A DNA stretch of 64,000 nucleotides from Epichloe hybrida. Taxonomy: Eukaryota > Ascomycota > Sordariomycetes > Hypocreales > Clavicipitaceae. Below the pieces are notes generated by a model that had not been told where the DNA came from, searched no databases, and saw only the letters and a program-made list of their open reading frames with translations. The stretch covers positions 558,001-622,000 of the forward strand of contig JAFEKR010000002.1 of the NCBI GenBank assembly GCA_019022495.1, read 5' to 3'. Positions within the stretch are counted from its first letter, which is position 1. The number at the start of each line of letters is the position of its first letter. The translations under genes and the position numbers were made by a program. This document shows, piece by piece, positions 44,517 to 57,617 of the stretch.

Positions 44517-46242
44517 TCAAGCTCTATTATATGAACTCGTGGACTCAGATCCATAATGACCAGCTGTGATGCTCGTTGTCGAACCACAATATCCGTCGTG
44601 GACGGAACTGTCAACGTCGATTCGGCCTTCTTCAGCCCTGGCATACGCATTTTGTCTTCTCTCGCCTAGATTGAGTTGGCCAGGTCCTGATTTAGATCCT
44701 GGCTTGATCTCGCTCTCGATTGTCGTCGTGACAATGACACCGCCGCGAGGGGTTCTCAAGTCGTTTGGCGTGTGGCTCTGCGTTGACGTTCCAACTTGAG
44801 GCACCAAAGGAGTGCTTGCTGGTGTTGAAGATGCTGGTGAATTGGCGCTTGATGTGCCAGCATTGTCCTTTGAAGTGACCCATTGGATGACAAGGGCAGA
44901 GAATAAAACTTGAGATTGATATCAATCAAGTGGTGCTGGCGAGTATGTCCTGCGAGGGGATATTACGATCCCTGGAGCAGCACTTACTATCACAATTACA
45001 ACTCATCAGACACACCCATCCTGGTTCACCGTCGAGTGACATTAGGACGGAGAGGTTGCTGTCGATTTTGTTATCCCATCATTTCTCGTTTGGCCATGGT
45101 AAGTCATTCGGCATGTTTACATACGCTATGCTGCTTAAACAGGTACAAGCTGCGCCGCAAAAGGTCCGAAATGAGATCGTTCGAAGCCTCGCATTTGCCG
45201 GCGTGCGCGGCATATCTCTGTACGAATAGAGTTCTGCGCTAATATTAGGGCCCCCTGACAATCTTCAAATTTCCGGGGCTGTTTAGTTTCAGAATCAGGA
45301 CGCACTTCGTAGAGGAATCAAGAACATGATTGTCAAATACACATTCACAACCGCATCGAACGAAATAAGAGGTATCATAGCGAAGCTCTTCATACCAATT
45401 ATGCACTCTCCCTCCTTCAGCTTTGCGATACGACTATTACTTCGGGTAAGCTTGGGTCGTGTTCCCAGATCAAGGAGATGCCATACAACACAAAGTTGAG
45501 AATCACAACCGCTAAATAAACGCCGAGCATACCGGCTGAGTTGAACAAATAGAGCTTCGACCGAGCTCTTTTCTTCGTAGTTCCTCGAATGACGTGCTGG
45601 GACAGTGAGTCTAGTTTCATCTCGTACCTCGGTAGAACAACATGTAACGCACCGCTTTCTCGACCAAGAAAAGGTATGTAAACTTTTTGCTGCATCAGCC
45701 CAGCTGTCACAAGCCATACCGAGACAGTGGATGAGGAAGAGAAATCTCACAATCTGTTTGGAATAGATCAGCGACCTGGAATACAACCTTTCTGTTGAAT
45801 TGCTCCGAAGTGAACACACACACCTTGGTGGTCACGTAGCAGGCAAGACACAGCAAAATCGCACCGTCACAAGTGCTCATATTGTAAGTCAAGCCCAGAG
45901 AATTCTGCAGCAACGCGGAAGAAAAGACGAAGAGATACGAGTCGGTGTAAATTGCGAAGACCACTAGCTCAACCAGTCAGTATCTCCCCTGTTTGGAAGC
46001 AAGCTTGCCAAGAACTTTGACGCACACCATACGACGATCGGAAGACGGCTCCAGGATCGAATTACCAGGCACCTTTGCGCTGCGAAGTTGTTAGATGACA
46101 CTCTGCATTGTTGGCTTGAGCAAGCGTTCGGGATGCGAGTTCTCGTGAAACAAAGGTGCGTACTCAGAAACGTAGCAAGGACGCTGGTTGACGAAAGCGA
46201 CACAAGCACGGCCATTATCTTCCCCGCCACGGGCGGTGTCAT
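44517..46242 (-). CDS. Multi-pass membrane protein of a fungal family (function unknown)
   Basis: Firm exons: 45963-45824, 45682-45653, 45596-45487, 45433-45306, 45233-45125, 45058-44988, 44908-44517; all keep frame. They encode several hydrophobic helices: YTDSYLFVFSSALLQ, CDGAILLCLACYVTTK, FTYLFLVEKA, RSKLYLFNSAGMLGVYLAVV, IGMKSFAMIPLISFD, NVYLTIMFLIPL, and FSALVIQWVTSKD. The hydrophilic tail of ~110 residues is Ser/Thr-rich. The order C-x5-LCL-x-CYVTTK then YLFLVEKA-x-VIRGTT is a motif shared by many fungal membrane proteins, often seven-TM and receptor-like. The N-terminus is uncertain: an exon from ATG 46242 to 46164 and another at 46079-46033 look coding but do not join in frame, so one boundary or base is wrong, or the gene is damaged there. 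Confidence 0.72.
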
Positions 46243-46887
46243 GTTGAACTGAGGTTTCTTTTCGGGCCAATGGGAGATATTAATTCTGATGCCTAGAGGC
46301 GGAACCAGCGAAATCGTAGGAAGAATGTGCACGCATTAATGTATAGGAAGAGGCTCGAGGAGGTGAAGTGAACCAAGGAGTCTTCGTCAACGGTGCGTCC
46401 GTCGACCAGGCCGGATATCCGCGTTTCGTCGACCACCAGATGTAGGAATGAGATGATGTCCACAGAGCACCTAAACCGATTTTTGTGTTCTGGTTGAGCA
46501 GGTTGCAAGTAAGGACACGTAGATGGCAGCAAGTCTTCTCTTACGCCGTCGTTGTTGTGGAAGGAGCGATACATCGACAACCATGTGGCAAAGATCTTCA
46601 GCTCTCGACACATTGTCCGCTCATAACCAAGAGAAACTTCACACGAGGTCTGATGCACGACGAGACAGGCTCATGTAACAACTCTAGTCGGTCGAAGAAT
46701 AGAGATGCCTTGCTATGTAGTACAGTTCCCGAAAACGCCGCGCAATGCCCCGAGCCGATCTTATCAAATTATGAAACCTCAACGCCGAGAAGTGTGATAC
46801 ATCCTTTCGTTTTGGTTTGTCATGCCATCTTCATACTTTGGTATACCCATCATTCATTTCAACACGTCGAGACCAGCAGAAACTCTC
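46243..46887. other. Upstream region of the membrane protein gene; RING gene 3' flank
   Basis: The minus-strand frames here (46293-46658) have no recognisable motif. Nothing supportable. Confidence 0.45.
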
Positions 46888-48611
46888 CTATCTCGCGACT
46901 TGAGCCCTGGTGCGGATCCTAAACTTGTCCTTCAACTTGTCCGTCAATTTGGCGGCTTGTGGCCTATCAGTTGCTGTCGTTTCCTGAGCGTCCGTCTCTT
47001 GATACTGTGTATGGGCGCGCATTTGGCGAAGGGCTTCAATTCGTTCTTCAACAGGGGCCTGTCGCAGACGATTTACATCAAACAGTCGAGTCAAACGGTT
47101 GCCATGAGGCGCATGTGTGCTGTCAGTATCCTCTCCTTCAAGTGCCAGCGGAGGAGCCAGACTGTCGTTCGGTTCGGAAAATTCGTCATGCGAAGTGTGA
47201 CCAGGTCGAAGGTCAAGGCGACTGCTACAGTGTAAGTGAAATGGGGTTTCCCAACAACCATCATGAACCATCGACGAATGCTTACCAGAGAGGACATGTT
47301 CCGGAGACATTCATGAGCCATGGGTCCACGCAATGGGGATGAAATTGGTGATTGCATGGCAAAACCCGCACGTCCTCGCCTACTTTGAAGTCTTCTGTAC
47401 AGATGGAGCATCCCAAATGAGCCTCAGTCTCGGAATACTCATCAGCTGTGAAGTCAACGTCAACGCCTTCCGCGTGAGAGTCTCGCTTCGATGACCTCTG
47501 GTCATCACTGCTCTTTGTAGCTGCGGTGGCCTCCGCAGCCGCCGTTTTCGCTTCGGTAGGTCCATTTCCGATGGCCACAGCGGCGGGATCTTGGACCGTC
47601 GCGGAATCGCGCCCATCCGTTATGGCCGCGTCAAGTTCAAGTTCTGGGTCACCTTTTGCGGGGTCCTGATTGCCGAACTTGACAATGGGGATGGTGTCCA
47701 GCACAGCGCGCGCAAGCCCCTTGGCACGACTTTGACGCGGTCTTCCTCCGAAGCCTCCACGTGGGCCGTATCTTTCGGGGTATCGATGTGCGCGAGCGGC
47801 ACCAGTGGCAATGATGATCAAGAATAAAAGAGTTATGATACCCGTGATGCTGTATAAAATGCTCATGGCCACAGCCGAGTTGCTCCCGCCACCGTTGCCC
47901 GACCCCGAGTTTGTATCTTTGTGACCCGTACTACCAGTGATTTCACCATCTACGGAGTTCACTGTCTGCGTACCGTTGAGGTAGGTCAAGACTCTTCCTG
48001 CCTCCCCTGCATCTGCCATGGACAAAATACTCCTGTAAGGCAAAGGCGCGTCGTCGGTTATGAGGCACATGTTCTTGTCGGTGGAGTATAGGATGATGGC
48101 CGTCAATGAGGGAGAAGCCTTCATCAGCCTGGCAAGCATCTTATCTGGAGTGATGAACCCATCAGAGGAGGAGCTGTCGCAAGATAAAAAGGCGATGGTG
48201 CCATTTCCCCGTAGGTCGTTATAGGTGGATGTATTTGCAGCCTTGAGCCCACCCACGATATGAAAAGACTGCCGAAGACGCTGAATTAGCGGATGAGCAC
48301 AACTGTAAGTTTCCTGTTCTGTCATATCTACAGATGATGAATGTCAAAAGCTCGGTTCTCACCCCGCGAACAGGTCCCGTTCCGTTCAGTCCGATACTCG
48401 CCGTCAAGGGAATCACGGTGAATTGCACACCTACTGGCCCCCCAGGCTGTGTCGTCAAGTTCAAATTCAGCGAGTTTGGTGCTGCCCAATCCGGAACATC
48501 CTGGTGAGCAGAAGTGAAGACAGTGATGGTCTCATCTTGGCCAAGGACCAGCTCAGACGCAAACGCCACAGCCAACAGGACGGACCAAAGCCTAGCAATG
48601 AGGGCAGCCAT
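46888..48611 (-). CDS. PA-TM-RING type E3 ubiquitin ligase
   Basis: Exons: 48611-48363, 48313-47286, 47221-46888 (536 aa). Residues 1-24 are a signal peptide (LLAVAFASELVLGQ). A lumenal protease-associated-like domain with N-glycosylation sites follows, then a single membrane helix (MSILYSITGIITLLFLIIIA) and a cytosolic basic/acidic linker. The RING-H2 finger is CSICTEDFKVGEDVRVLPC, then H-x2-H and CPLCRLDLRP; intron 2 splits the seventh zinc-ligand Cys. Acceptor GTAGCAG was chosen over GTAG three bases upstream because it restores CPLCRLD. The domain order matches yeast Tul1/Asi-like and animal RNF13-like ligases acting on Golgi or endosomal membranes. Substrates unknown. Confidence 0.88.
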
Positions 48612-48893
48612 GTTTGCAATTTTTATACCTCGGATTGTCGGGTGGGTTACAGCGTCCTACTTGAGCGACCACAGCTTTCCCGAGGACAGCACGGAAAGCA
48701 GGTCTTTTGAGGCGATGGGCCGATCGAGGGGTTCACTTCGTGCTGGCGGGGACCCGTCATCTGCCTGGATTTTTTTTTCAAATCGAGAGAAGAGACATTT
48801 GTCACGGGGCGACGGTGGTCGCGGCCGCTACCAACACCGAGTCGTAAACTGGGCGCGCCGGGGAGAGATGGCAGATGAAGAGGGGGATACGGA

Positions 48894-49115
48894 TTAGGGA
48901 AATGGGATGCACAGGAGGCAAACGGCGGCAAAGACGTAAAGTTTGAGATTAGATTCGTAGAACTCGTGGGCCAGACCACGTTGGTTGGCATGCACGACGG
49001 CGGCAACGTCGGCTGCCGAAGTGGAGTGGATGGTGGAGGAGGATGGTGGAGGAGGTAGCCGAGGGCGGGGCGCTGCGGGCAAAACCAAAACTGTAGCCAA
49101 CAAGTGATAGGCCAA
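48894..49115 (-). CDS. Possible small protein with a C-terminal membrane helix
   Basis: A 73-codon frame with a hydrophobic, Pro/Ser-rich start and a C-terminal segment, LKLYVFAAVCLLCIPFP, that could span a membrane. It ends 280 bp upstream of the RING gene start, on the same strand. I recognise no family. It may be a real tail-anchored or secreted small protein or a chance frame. Confidence 0.3.
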   Translation of the reverse strand: MAYHLLATVLVLPAAPRPRLPPPPSSSTIHSTSAADVAAVVHANQRGLAHEFYESNLKLYVFAAVCLLCIPFP

Positions 49116-49329
49116 GCAGGAACCTGAGACCGAGGTCGTTCCTTCTTCAAACGAGCGTGGGGCGGTGGACAGACCCCTTTTTCTTCACGGCAAAATGGGC
49201 TCGCTTCACGTTGAGCAAGGCGTAAAAAGACTGCGTTTGTCAGTCATATCTCAGAGTCAGTTTCATTCACTCATTCACTCATTCACTTCACCAGCCGTTA
49301 CTCCGCACTCGGCCCATATCCGATGCCTT

Positions 49330-49364
<35 letters not shown>

Positions 49365-51268
49365 TTCATTCATTAGAATGCTCTCATTCGCTGCAGCCAG
49401 CTGAAAACTTGCACCCACCGCCGAGACAATGATTGCGCCATCAACGCCATCGAGTTCTGGGCTATTCGCAGACTCCCATGGGAGCCTGGCCTGGCCACCA
49501 CGAATCAGTGTCACCTGTACATTCGTGTTGACTGCTTCCATTTGACAAAGGCTTTAAATTGCATTGTCTCTGATGCGCAAAAGGGGAGTTGCCGTCCATG
49601 ATCAACATCACAACCGTTCTCGAGACATTCAAGTCCGAGAGGTGCGGGATGAAATGAAATCCGTGACAAGATCTCGATGACTCAGAGATGCAGTGCAGTG
49701 CAGTGCAGGTATCGAACAAGCAAAACTATAGCATGCACAAATGCTCTTCGAGCCAGTTTCAGACTACCGCGAGTGTTGGTCAGCCAGCGGCTCTTATTTT
49801 CACGATTCTGGCTAGACCAATTTCACCATTTATTTCCCTTCTCCTTCGTTGAACGTAGGTTCGTCACATCACAGTCACGTCGTGCAAATTGCCGATCATA
49901 GCACGAAAACGGTCATCTGCGTCCTCAACGGTCGGAGCCGCAGACCAAATCGTCCAAATCGTCGCGCCCCTGGATCCACGATGGGTGGATCCCTTCCGCT
50001 GGCCTCTTTGGTCTTTTATTCGGTGACACCCAACGTGTGAGCATCATCCCATCTTAAATGCTCGCACGTTGGTGATACACACGCCTCCGTCACTCGGCAG
50101 CCACCCCACGCTATTATTTGAGTTTGTTGCTTGTCTACCAGAAACGCCAAATCACTACAGTATGCTTTCTGTTAGGGTTAGACTTTGCCAGCGTTCTCTT
50201 CCGATTGGCGCGGTGGCTGAATTTGGAGTTGAAAGGTGGCAACACCAGCTCAACACCACGATTCAATCGATTGAGACAAACCCACCCACTTTTGAGCTCA
50301 TCATGTCTCCTAGCGTCCGGAATCTCTTTTTTCGACCTTTGCAAACTTTCTTTTGTAGGGGTTTTCTTCACAAGCCCCAAACAACCCTATCAACACGGGC
50401 ACATTTTGTCCATACAATCCATGTATCGTGATCCCTGTGCATGATCCTCAGTCAGGAAACTCTCTTAACATGAGGTTGGCAGCATGAGTCGTACGGGAGC
50501 CCCCCTAGAAAATTTCAGACGAACCTAGAGGCGCACCGCAGTTTGCTCTTAACCGAACCGTGACTCCTGACGTTACAAAGTCTCCGAGGTGTAAACTCAA
50601 AATTTCTGCTCTCCCGGACCCGTAGTTTGCCGATAAGTTGAATAGTGTTACTTGGTCCATGGCACGGTCATGTCCACAATATAAGGCTTGAAACGGGACT
50701 TAATTTTTTTTGGAAACAGGAAGGAACATGTTCCGTGTTATCCATTGCAATTTGGGAATCATAGCGCTTGTTTCACACCAACGAGTTGCAAGCAGAGTTG
50801 CGAAATAGCTCATCATACCGCCATTGGATAAACTCTGGCAAACGCCTTATTCATGGATGCGGGGGGGTCGTTGCTCTCGAATCCTTGTTAGCAGTGTCGG
50901 GCGATTACAAGGGAGATCCATTTTGCATGACTAGTTCTCGTAGAAGCAGGCGTGGAGACTGGCATGATCGTGTGTTAGAGCAGATTATTGCAAGATTATT
51001 GGAAACGACCATGTCACATGTAAGTTGTTGTGGTCATGTAGGCGAAACTGTTGGGCCTGTTGGGTTTAGAACCAGGCCTTCGGTGGTCTTTGAGAGGCGG
51101 AGCTCTATCATGAGAACGCTGCCATTGGGCCACCTCTTCGCCAGAAAGAGTGGCGTGTCTACAAGGCGGTTGATCGTTCTCGGTACCATGTGATGAATGC
51201 ATGTTGTTGCAATCAGTAGATTCAACAACTTTGATACCTAGATGGTGAGTCATTTCCGTCGTCATTTT
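49116..51268. other. Intergenic region with simple repeats
   Basis: No supportable gene in 2.15 kb. It contains a CATTCACT-type repeat at about 49261-49288 and an (ACGC)n tract. The frames at 50069-51193 on both strands have no motif and odd composition. Confidence 0.5.
49331..49364. repeat. (ACGC)n tetranucleotide microsatellite
   Basis: About eight uninterrupted CACG/ACGC units followed by three ATTC units. Confidence 0.95.
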
Positions 51269-52558
51269 TTATATCTCTTCCATGTCCTCAAGATCGTCCA
51301 TTCGAGGGAAATCGCCGATTTCCACCCGTTCTGGACGCACAAACACGCCGTGCTTCATGGACGAGGGTTCTCCCCAGTACCTGTTGCCATTAATGCTGCC
51401 GTCATTTTTGCCTACAGGCTCGTCTAGCTGGACTCCCACCCATTGTCCGTGGCCGTTTGGGATCTCCGGGACTTCGCCCACGTATCGGATGACCCCACGT
51501 CTTGTGTCCTCACCGCCAACGCGGCATCGCTTACCGGCTTGGATGCCACGCTGGCGCACTTCTTGTTCCGTAGCCTCCAGCCTAGCCCTCTCGTGGTTTG
51601 GTGCGTTGGGATCGAATCGGCCAAGTTTTTGTGCCTTTTTCCACGCTAGAACTGAGTCGGACTTCTTTTCATACTCCTCCTCAGGCATCTCATACTTGTC
51701 CACGCCAGATGTGTCGGTGAAGTTGGGCCTTGCCCCAGGAGGTCGGGTATCCGCCACCTAGTGAATGGAATCAGGCTATGTTAGCGATAGACTTTCTGGC
51801 TTCTTCCATGTGTTTTCTCTCTGTGTCAGTCCAAATCCGCATGTCCGCCATTTTTCTTTACACAGGGGCTAAAGTTGAAAAGCAAGCCCAACGTTCCCAG
51901 CAGTGTGATGTATACTAAAACGATGCACTGCAGACGACGAATATAGAGAGTACACGCTAGAGTCAACGGGTTGATGAGGAGATGCTTCGAGAATACATGG
52001 GGAGAGGGCTGGGCTGCTCTCCTTGTCTGGATGGCAGACCAATATTGATCTACCAAACGCCACTGGTGAAACATAATTTTGCTTGTTCTTCTGAACCAAC
52101 CTGGGAAGTCCTGAAAGGGAAAAAAGATGGCGCAAAGTAAGAGAAGGCAAAAGCAGGAGAGAGAAGCACAGAGAAATGAAGACTCGTGACTTGTCTGTCC
52201 AACCCACCGAGCTTCCTCCATCGACAACTATCTCGTCCGTCCCACTCGTGCTCGTGTGGCAGCCCTGGTCCTGGAAGGGTTGCCTCATAAACAAATGAAA
52301 TGCTGTAACCAAACTTACATGCAGATCGGCGTACGGTGCAAGGGGAAAGCTGAACAGCTGGGTGACGTCCTCATCTGCCGCTTGGACGGGGATGGCATCC
52401 GAGCCTGTGGACGTTTTGAGACTTAGTCTTTGTGCCCAAGGAGGAATGCCCGTGACAGATTCAAGCTTTGCTTTAAGAGTATTGATGGACCAGGATGGGG
52501 TGATGCGCCGCTCGGACGCCGAGTTCTCTGAAATCACCTGCAGAGGAACATCGGCCAT
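51269..52558 (-). CDS. ALF1: Tubulin-folding cofactor B (Alf1)
   Basis: Binds alpha-tubulin and helps assemble and recycle tubulin dimers. Two exons: 52558-52319 and 51757-51269 (242 aa). The N-terminal ubiquitin-like domain has ERRITPSWSINTLKAKLESV and GIPPWAQRLSLK. Exon 2 begins VADTRPPGARPNFTD and continues with YEMPEEEYEKKSDSVLAWKK. The C-terminal CAP-Gly domain has GVIRYVGEVPEI, GQWVGVQLDEPVGKNDGS, and PERVEIGDFP. The protein ends DLEDMEEI, the acidic tail that mimics the tubulin C-terminus. The single intron is 561 nt, very long for this genome, and contains a 134-codon frame on the same strand. Confidence 0.92.
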
Positions 52559-53942
52559 GTTGACAGAGGAAAAGGGAGGGTTTGCCGTTGGTTGGTGTTA
52601 TTCAGCTGGAACCCGAGAAGAGAAGGCGAGAACCAGAGGTTGAGCGACGTCGATCCTCCTTTCTAAAGGGACCCTAAAGGTTGGTGAATGCACTGGACAT
52701 TTGAGAGACGAGACGAGCCGAGAGCTTTTAGTTGAACATTGTGCATGTGCATGCGACTGAATGAAGATACGTGTGCAGAGGGGAACCAGACCCTGACGGA
52801 TTTTCTGAAGTCCGTGTCTCGGCAAGAACGAGCGGGGTTGATCCGTCTCGGATGGAACTACTTTTTACGGAGTACATATGATGCTATCGAGGTAGGCGAA
52901 TTTGACTGGATTGAATGGGACAAGCCGTGGCACATCGATATCGCATTGGAGAGTAAAAAAGGTGGGGTCTTTTTCTTGTTCAAGAACTACGGATTACGGA
53001 CTAATCCGTATCTCCTTAGCTGTTGTCTACCTTGTGGAGTCACGTTAACCAGGGTCTGTATGTTACCAATTAGATACGATTTGCGGGCCTCATGGACCCA
53101 CAAGGTGGACAACAGCTAAGGAGATCAAACGGTCTCAAGCAACGAAACCCATGAACTCACCATAGCCCGCCCGTCACAAATGCTGGCTGTCCCACTGGGG
53201 CGTACATAATAACGGGAGCAAGAACAGACAACGACGACCAGCTTCTTGGCCTTTCCGTGAGGTGTCCAACTTGGGCGAGCCCTGAGAATAGATCTGATTT
53301 GGGGACTGATTCCAGACCAAATAGGCAAGTCTCGCAATTCAAGAGACACACCAACACCACGAGGCTCGCCGTAATGAAGCCGTCAGCCACCCGGTAGGAG
53401 CTTTCATATTCGTTCAAAACCTGGTAGACAGACAAGAAACATTTGTACCATGAACGGAGAACTCCGTAAATAAATATTTAACGTGGGCGAGCTGTCGAAA
53501 TCTAGCCTGGGATCGTTTTCCTTTGCTTTTTCCGATCAGCCCATCGGCCGACTCCGTAATACATTAATAATACAACAGCAGGCTTCTTTTCTTGGCATCC
53601 CATCGTGCTCTCCACTGAGACCAGGGACTCACCACAAAGCGAAGACCAGGGTGGAAGTTGGAGCAACGAGGATAGAGACAACCTACATGTAGTATGTAAT
53701 GCGTACGTACGGATTAGACCACCCTCCAACCACAAGCCCTGCTCCTGCCACTTGGTACATGCACAAGTCCCGAAACGATGGAACCCTTGCCCATGGTTCT
53801 TCGGTCATTGATCATTTCTCTCGTTTTCAGTTACACCGTTGGTGCCCACAAAACCTGGTCACGCTGGCAGGCTGGCAGGCAGGCAGGGGCCATGTCATGA
53901 CGCAGCAAAGCATATTACCTACCCAACGAGTATAGCTCACGC

Positions 53943-54008
53943 GCTTGCTTGCCTGCTTGCCTGCCTGCTTGCCTGCCTGCTTGCCTGCCTGCTTGCTTGC
54001 TTGCTTGC
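53943..54008. repeat. GCTTGCCTGCCT minisatellite
   Basis: About five 12-bp units built from TTGC and CTGC tetramers, ending in four plain TTGC units. A related GGCAGGCAGGCAG run lies at about 53868-53887 on the same strand in complementary orientation, allowing a hairpin. Confidence 0.9.
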
Positions 54009-54312
54009 AAACACGCACGGCACACGCACGCCTGGGAAATTGTAGGCGAGAACCACGGAGTGATTGTCCCGATTGATATCCCGAAGTGACCTCAAGTCTA
54101 TCGGCAATTGCCCTGTCGGCTTTTCGTTTTGCCCATTTGCCCAGGAGTGGCGACCGTCGCCGACAATTGGGCCGGCATGCAATTCCAACGACAAGTTGAG
54201 ATCTACTATGGATGCTGATGTTGTGTGCTGATGTGTGGACGCAAGAAGAGCCCCGGAGAGCGCGCGTGGTTCTCATTAGTAAGCTTTATGCAATGTCGTC
54301 CGACTTTTCAAT

Positions 54313-54328
54313 TACGGAGTACTCCGTA
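54313..54328. repeat. 16-bp perfect palindrome TACGGAGTACTCCGTA
   Basis: Two opposed copies of the dispersed motif overlapping at TA. An imperfect copy of the same palindrome occurs at 41439-41454. Confidence 0.95.
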
Positions 54329-57300
54329 CGTGTCCAAGCCATATTGATGACTGCACCTTGTTGATTACGGAGTACAGGCAGGCGTCTGAGCAATCTGGCG
54401 CAACCACTTGACCGACGGATTTTATGCATCATACTTAATAATCCGTTCATGCGTACATATCACATCGCTGCACAAGGGCATCCATCAATTTTATTTATTA
54501 CCTGGTATGGGTATTATGCAGGTCTTGAGATGGGAAGAGGGGGGCGGTTTGTCTCCTCGTCCCCGTCAAAGCCCAGGGATCGCGCCACGCATGATCAACT
54601 ACGGAGTACCTGTAGATGGACCAACGGTCCCCGGGTCCGAGATTTGCACGTCAGCAAGGCGCTCTTTCTTGCATCCGCAGGCGCGACGCCGCGAAACACC
54701 GACTCCCTGGTAACGGGATCTCGTTCAGCGGTTTCCCGGAGTCGGGGATAAACTAACGAACAAACAAGTGGGTGGCCGTTTTGATTTCGGCTAATGACCG
54801 AGCACATTAGGCATGAGGCTATGAAAGGAGACGTAGACAATGTGGCGAGGAAAAAATAGGCATTAGAGACGCTGCATATCTCCAATAACACAAACGAGTT
54901 GTGCTTTAGGGGCTATTCAGCCATGTTCCATGTTCCATGATCCCATCCCGCCTCTGCTCAGTGAAGAAAAGACCCAAGTCCATTGGACGTTTGCGGGCTA
55001 TTATTGCCAGCATGGTCATAGGAAATGTTGCTTTTTTCATCGTTCCGTTTTGCTTTGCTTTTTGCTCTTCCATGCATCATCAGGGCCACATTTTCCATAA
55101 CGTGGGTTCCTTGTTCCTTATTTCCTCATCCTGGTTCGTGCCAGAAGCAGCCACAAGTAATCCGAGTACAGCCGACTTTTTTGTTTTGTTCCCCAGGTCA
55201 TTTTTGTTGTGTCATCGCTTTCGATGTCCGAGACACTCACCGCCCCTTGCCTAAGACTGAGAGCTGAATCTGCCCAATTGACTGCGGCCTTTTCACGAGG
55301 TGTTGTTTGGTTGGCGCAGGAAGATTGATGGCTTTTAGCAGCCCTGTTGCGACTTGCCAGTAAAATCCGTATCTCCATTTTATTAAGCCGCCCAATGGAG
55401 AAGACTGTCTTGCTGGCCAACGTACTCAGCCACAGAAGGTCAAACCTTGGACGGCGGCGAGATGGCCCGGCTTGTTGAAGCTATACCGACTATTGTCTGC
55501 CACATCATTGATGATGGCGCAGCGCTTTCCATTGAACTGTGTGGATAAGGCTTTCGATACTCTTGATGCTAGCTTTTGGCCATAAAACCTGATTCGAATA
55601 TGCACCTAATATGCTGGCCTCCCGCTGCCCCTAGAGTAAACTCAAAGTACTCCGTAGGCCATGGGTCACAATCGGTGAGAGGCTGACGTGTAAAGGGGTC
55701 ATCTTGACGAAGTCTCGAGAGGGGAGGGAGAGGTGCACCATGACTATGGCCACTCCCTTGGAGCTGAGCCTACCTGGTGGTGGAAATCGGATTCGAGTGA
55801 AAAGATGTGAAGGCGCAGAGTAGCCGATTTGGCGATTTCCGGCACGTTTTCATCGAATCTTTTCAGGTGTCCTAGTGAAGACAGACCCATAGGGTCATGA
55901 CATCTCGTACGGCGCAAGCATCATGCAGAGTACATACAGTGTAACATGGGGATTCTAAAACACTGTCTCAGCCCACCGACCTACTAACCACGACAGCTCC
56001 TTCCCTTATTATTGAGACGAACTTGGCTCGAGCGTGCTTGCCTTGCCAGCAGCAAGGGCATTAACGCCCTGACACTTTGACACCAAGAATTTTTTTTAAT
56101 GTACATAGCTCAAGTTTGCTTTCTACTATATTGATGGCAACGCCACAGCCTGTCGTTCCCGCGCCGTGCCTCTCGATCTCGACCTCGACCTCGACCTCCT
56201 TTTCCTTCCCCCTGTTGCCACAATGCAGCAGCGGTGGACCTTCTGGCGCCTCGGACGGGGTGGGGATGTGAGTATGCGGCAGCAACTTGTTGGAGGGCGT
56301 CGACACAGGAACAATACGTTTCGAAGGGATTGATTAGGGGCTAATAGTCATGTTTCTGGTACGTCAATTTGCGTCACAACTTATTGCTCGCCCGCAGCAA
56401 TTCTTCTTTATCGGCGACTGGAATTTGTCAGTGACGCTTTTCTATGTATCAGGCAAGATCAGGCAAGCCAAGAGAATGGACATGATCGGTAGGGTCAGGC
56501 CGCAGCGGGACCGCCCAGTTGCAGCGTTGGTGGCTTGTTTTGGGCAACAACACATTGGTGGTGCTGATGAACGACGGAAGATCATGCATGGTTCGCAGCC
56601 CGTCAATGAACGGTTCCTAACAGCTCTGGCCCTGACGTGGGCAAGCAGAACACCAACGAAACACCCGCTTCTCCATCAGCCCAGCTCAACTTGACCGCCA
56701 GTTCTTCAATCCCAAGTGGCAAGTCGGGGATGTTTCCGGTGAGGGCTGCGCAATGCGCAATGCGCGTCAACAAGTCAGAGATGTCGCCTGTCCTTCGGTA
56801 CGGGCCTCACCTCCTCCAGGGTGAATAAGCCAGCTCATTTTTGGTCTTAGTGCAGGTCGTGTCACCAACAGAGGGAGATGTTTGGATCATGACGAGTGAG
56901 ATGCCTGCCTGGGTTGCTTGCTCGCTCGCGCTCGGGGACGGAAAGTGGAGTTGATGGTGAATGAAAAGGCAGCCTTGTCCGCGAACGAAATGCAATGCTA
57001 AGAAGGGCGTTCCTGTGCGTCTTCTGTCAGATGTCACGCAACAAGGCTCAGGGCCGTCTCGATTGCCCTTGTTGAGGATCTTCTCTAGCCGGTGCGGAGC
57101 CATGCTATGACTTACATGCGCAGATGGCCCCCGTTCTGCCGACTCTGTACTCCATATCGTACATGTAGAACGAGATGAGCCAAGATGCCGTGGATGCCAT
57201 GCATCTCAGGTTATCTACGTCCGTAGATGGAGGCCAGGAGGAGCTGCAGCACGGCGGGTCAGCTCGTTAGAAGCGAGAATGTCACTTGTTGCTTGACGAA

Positions 57301-57617
57301 AAAATTTGTCGAGTCAAGAAGCGGCATTTTCTTAAGAGCTCCACCAGGGATCGCATCGCATTAAACCCGAACCTGATGCAGCAACTGCTGTAGGGGGACC
57401 CTTGAGACCCTTCCTTGTAGCCCTTGGGTGAGCGCTGACCCCCGCGGGCTCGTTCCGCACGAGCAAACAACCCTGGTCGAGCTGCCCTTTCCTTTTCACG
57501 TCGACAACAAAGCGATTCTGGCTTGGTTCCATCAAGATGAGTGACGGTGGGGCTGGCATGCATGAGTGCGTGGCCTTGCGTTGTCCAACACTTTGACGGG
57601 AATTAATATTATGGATA

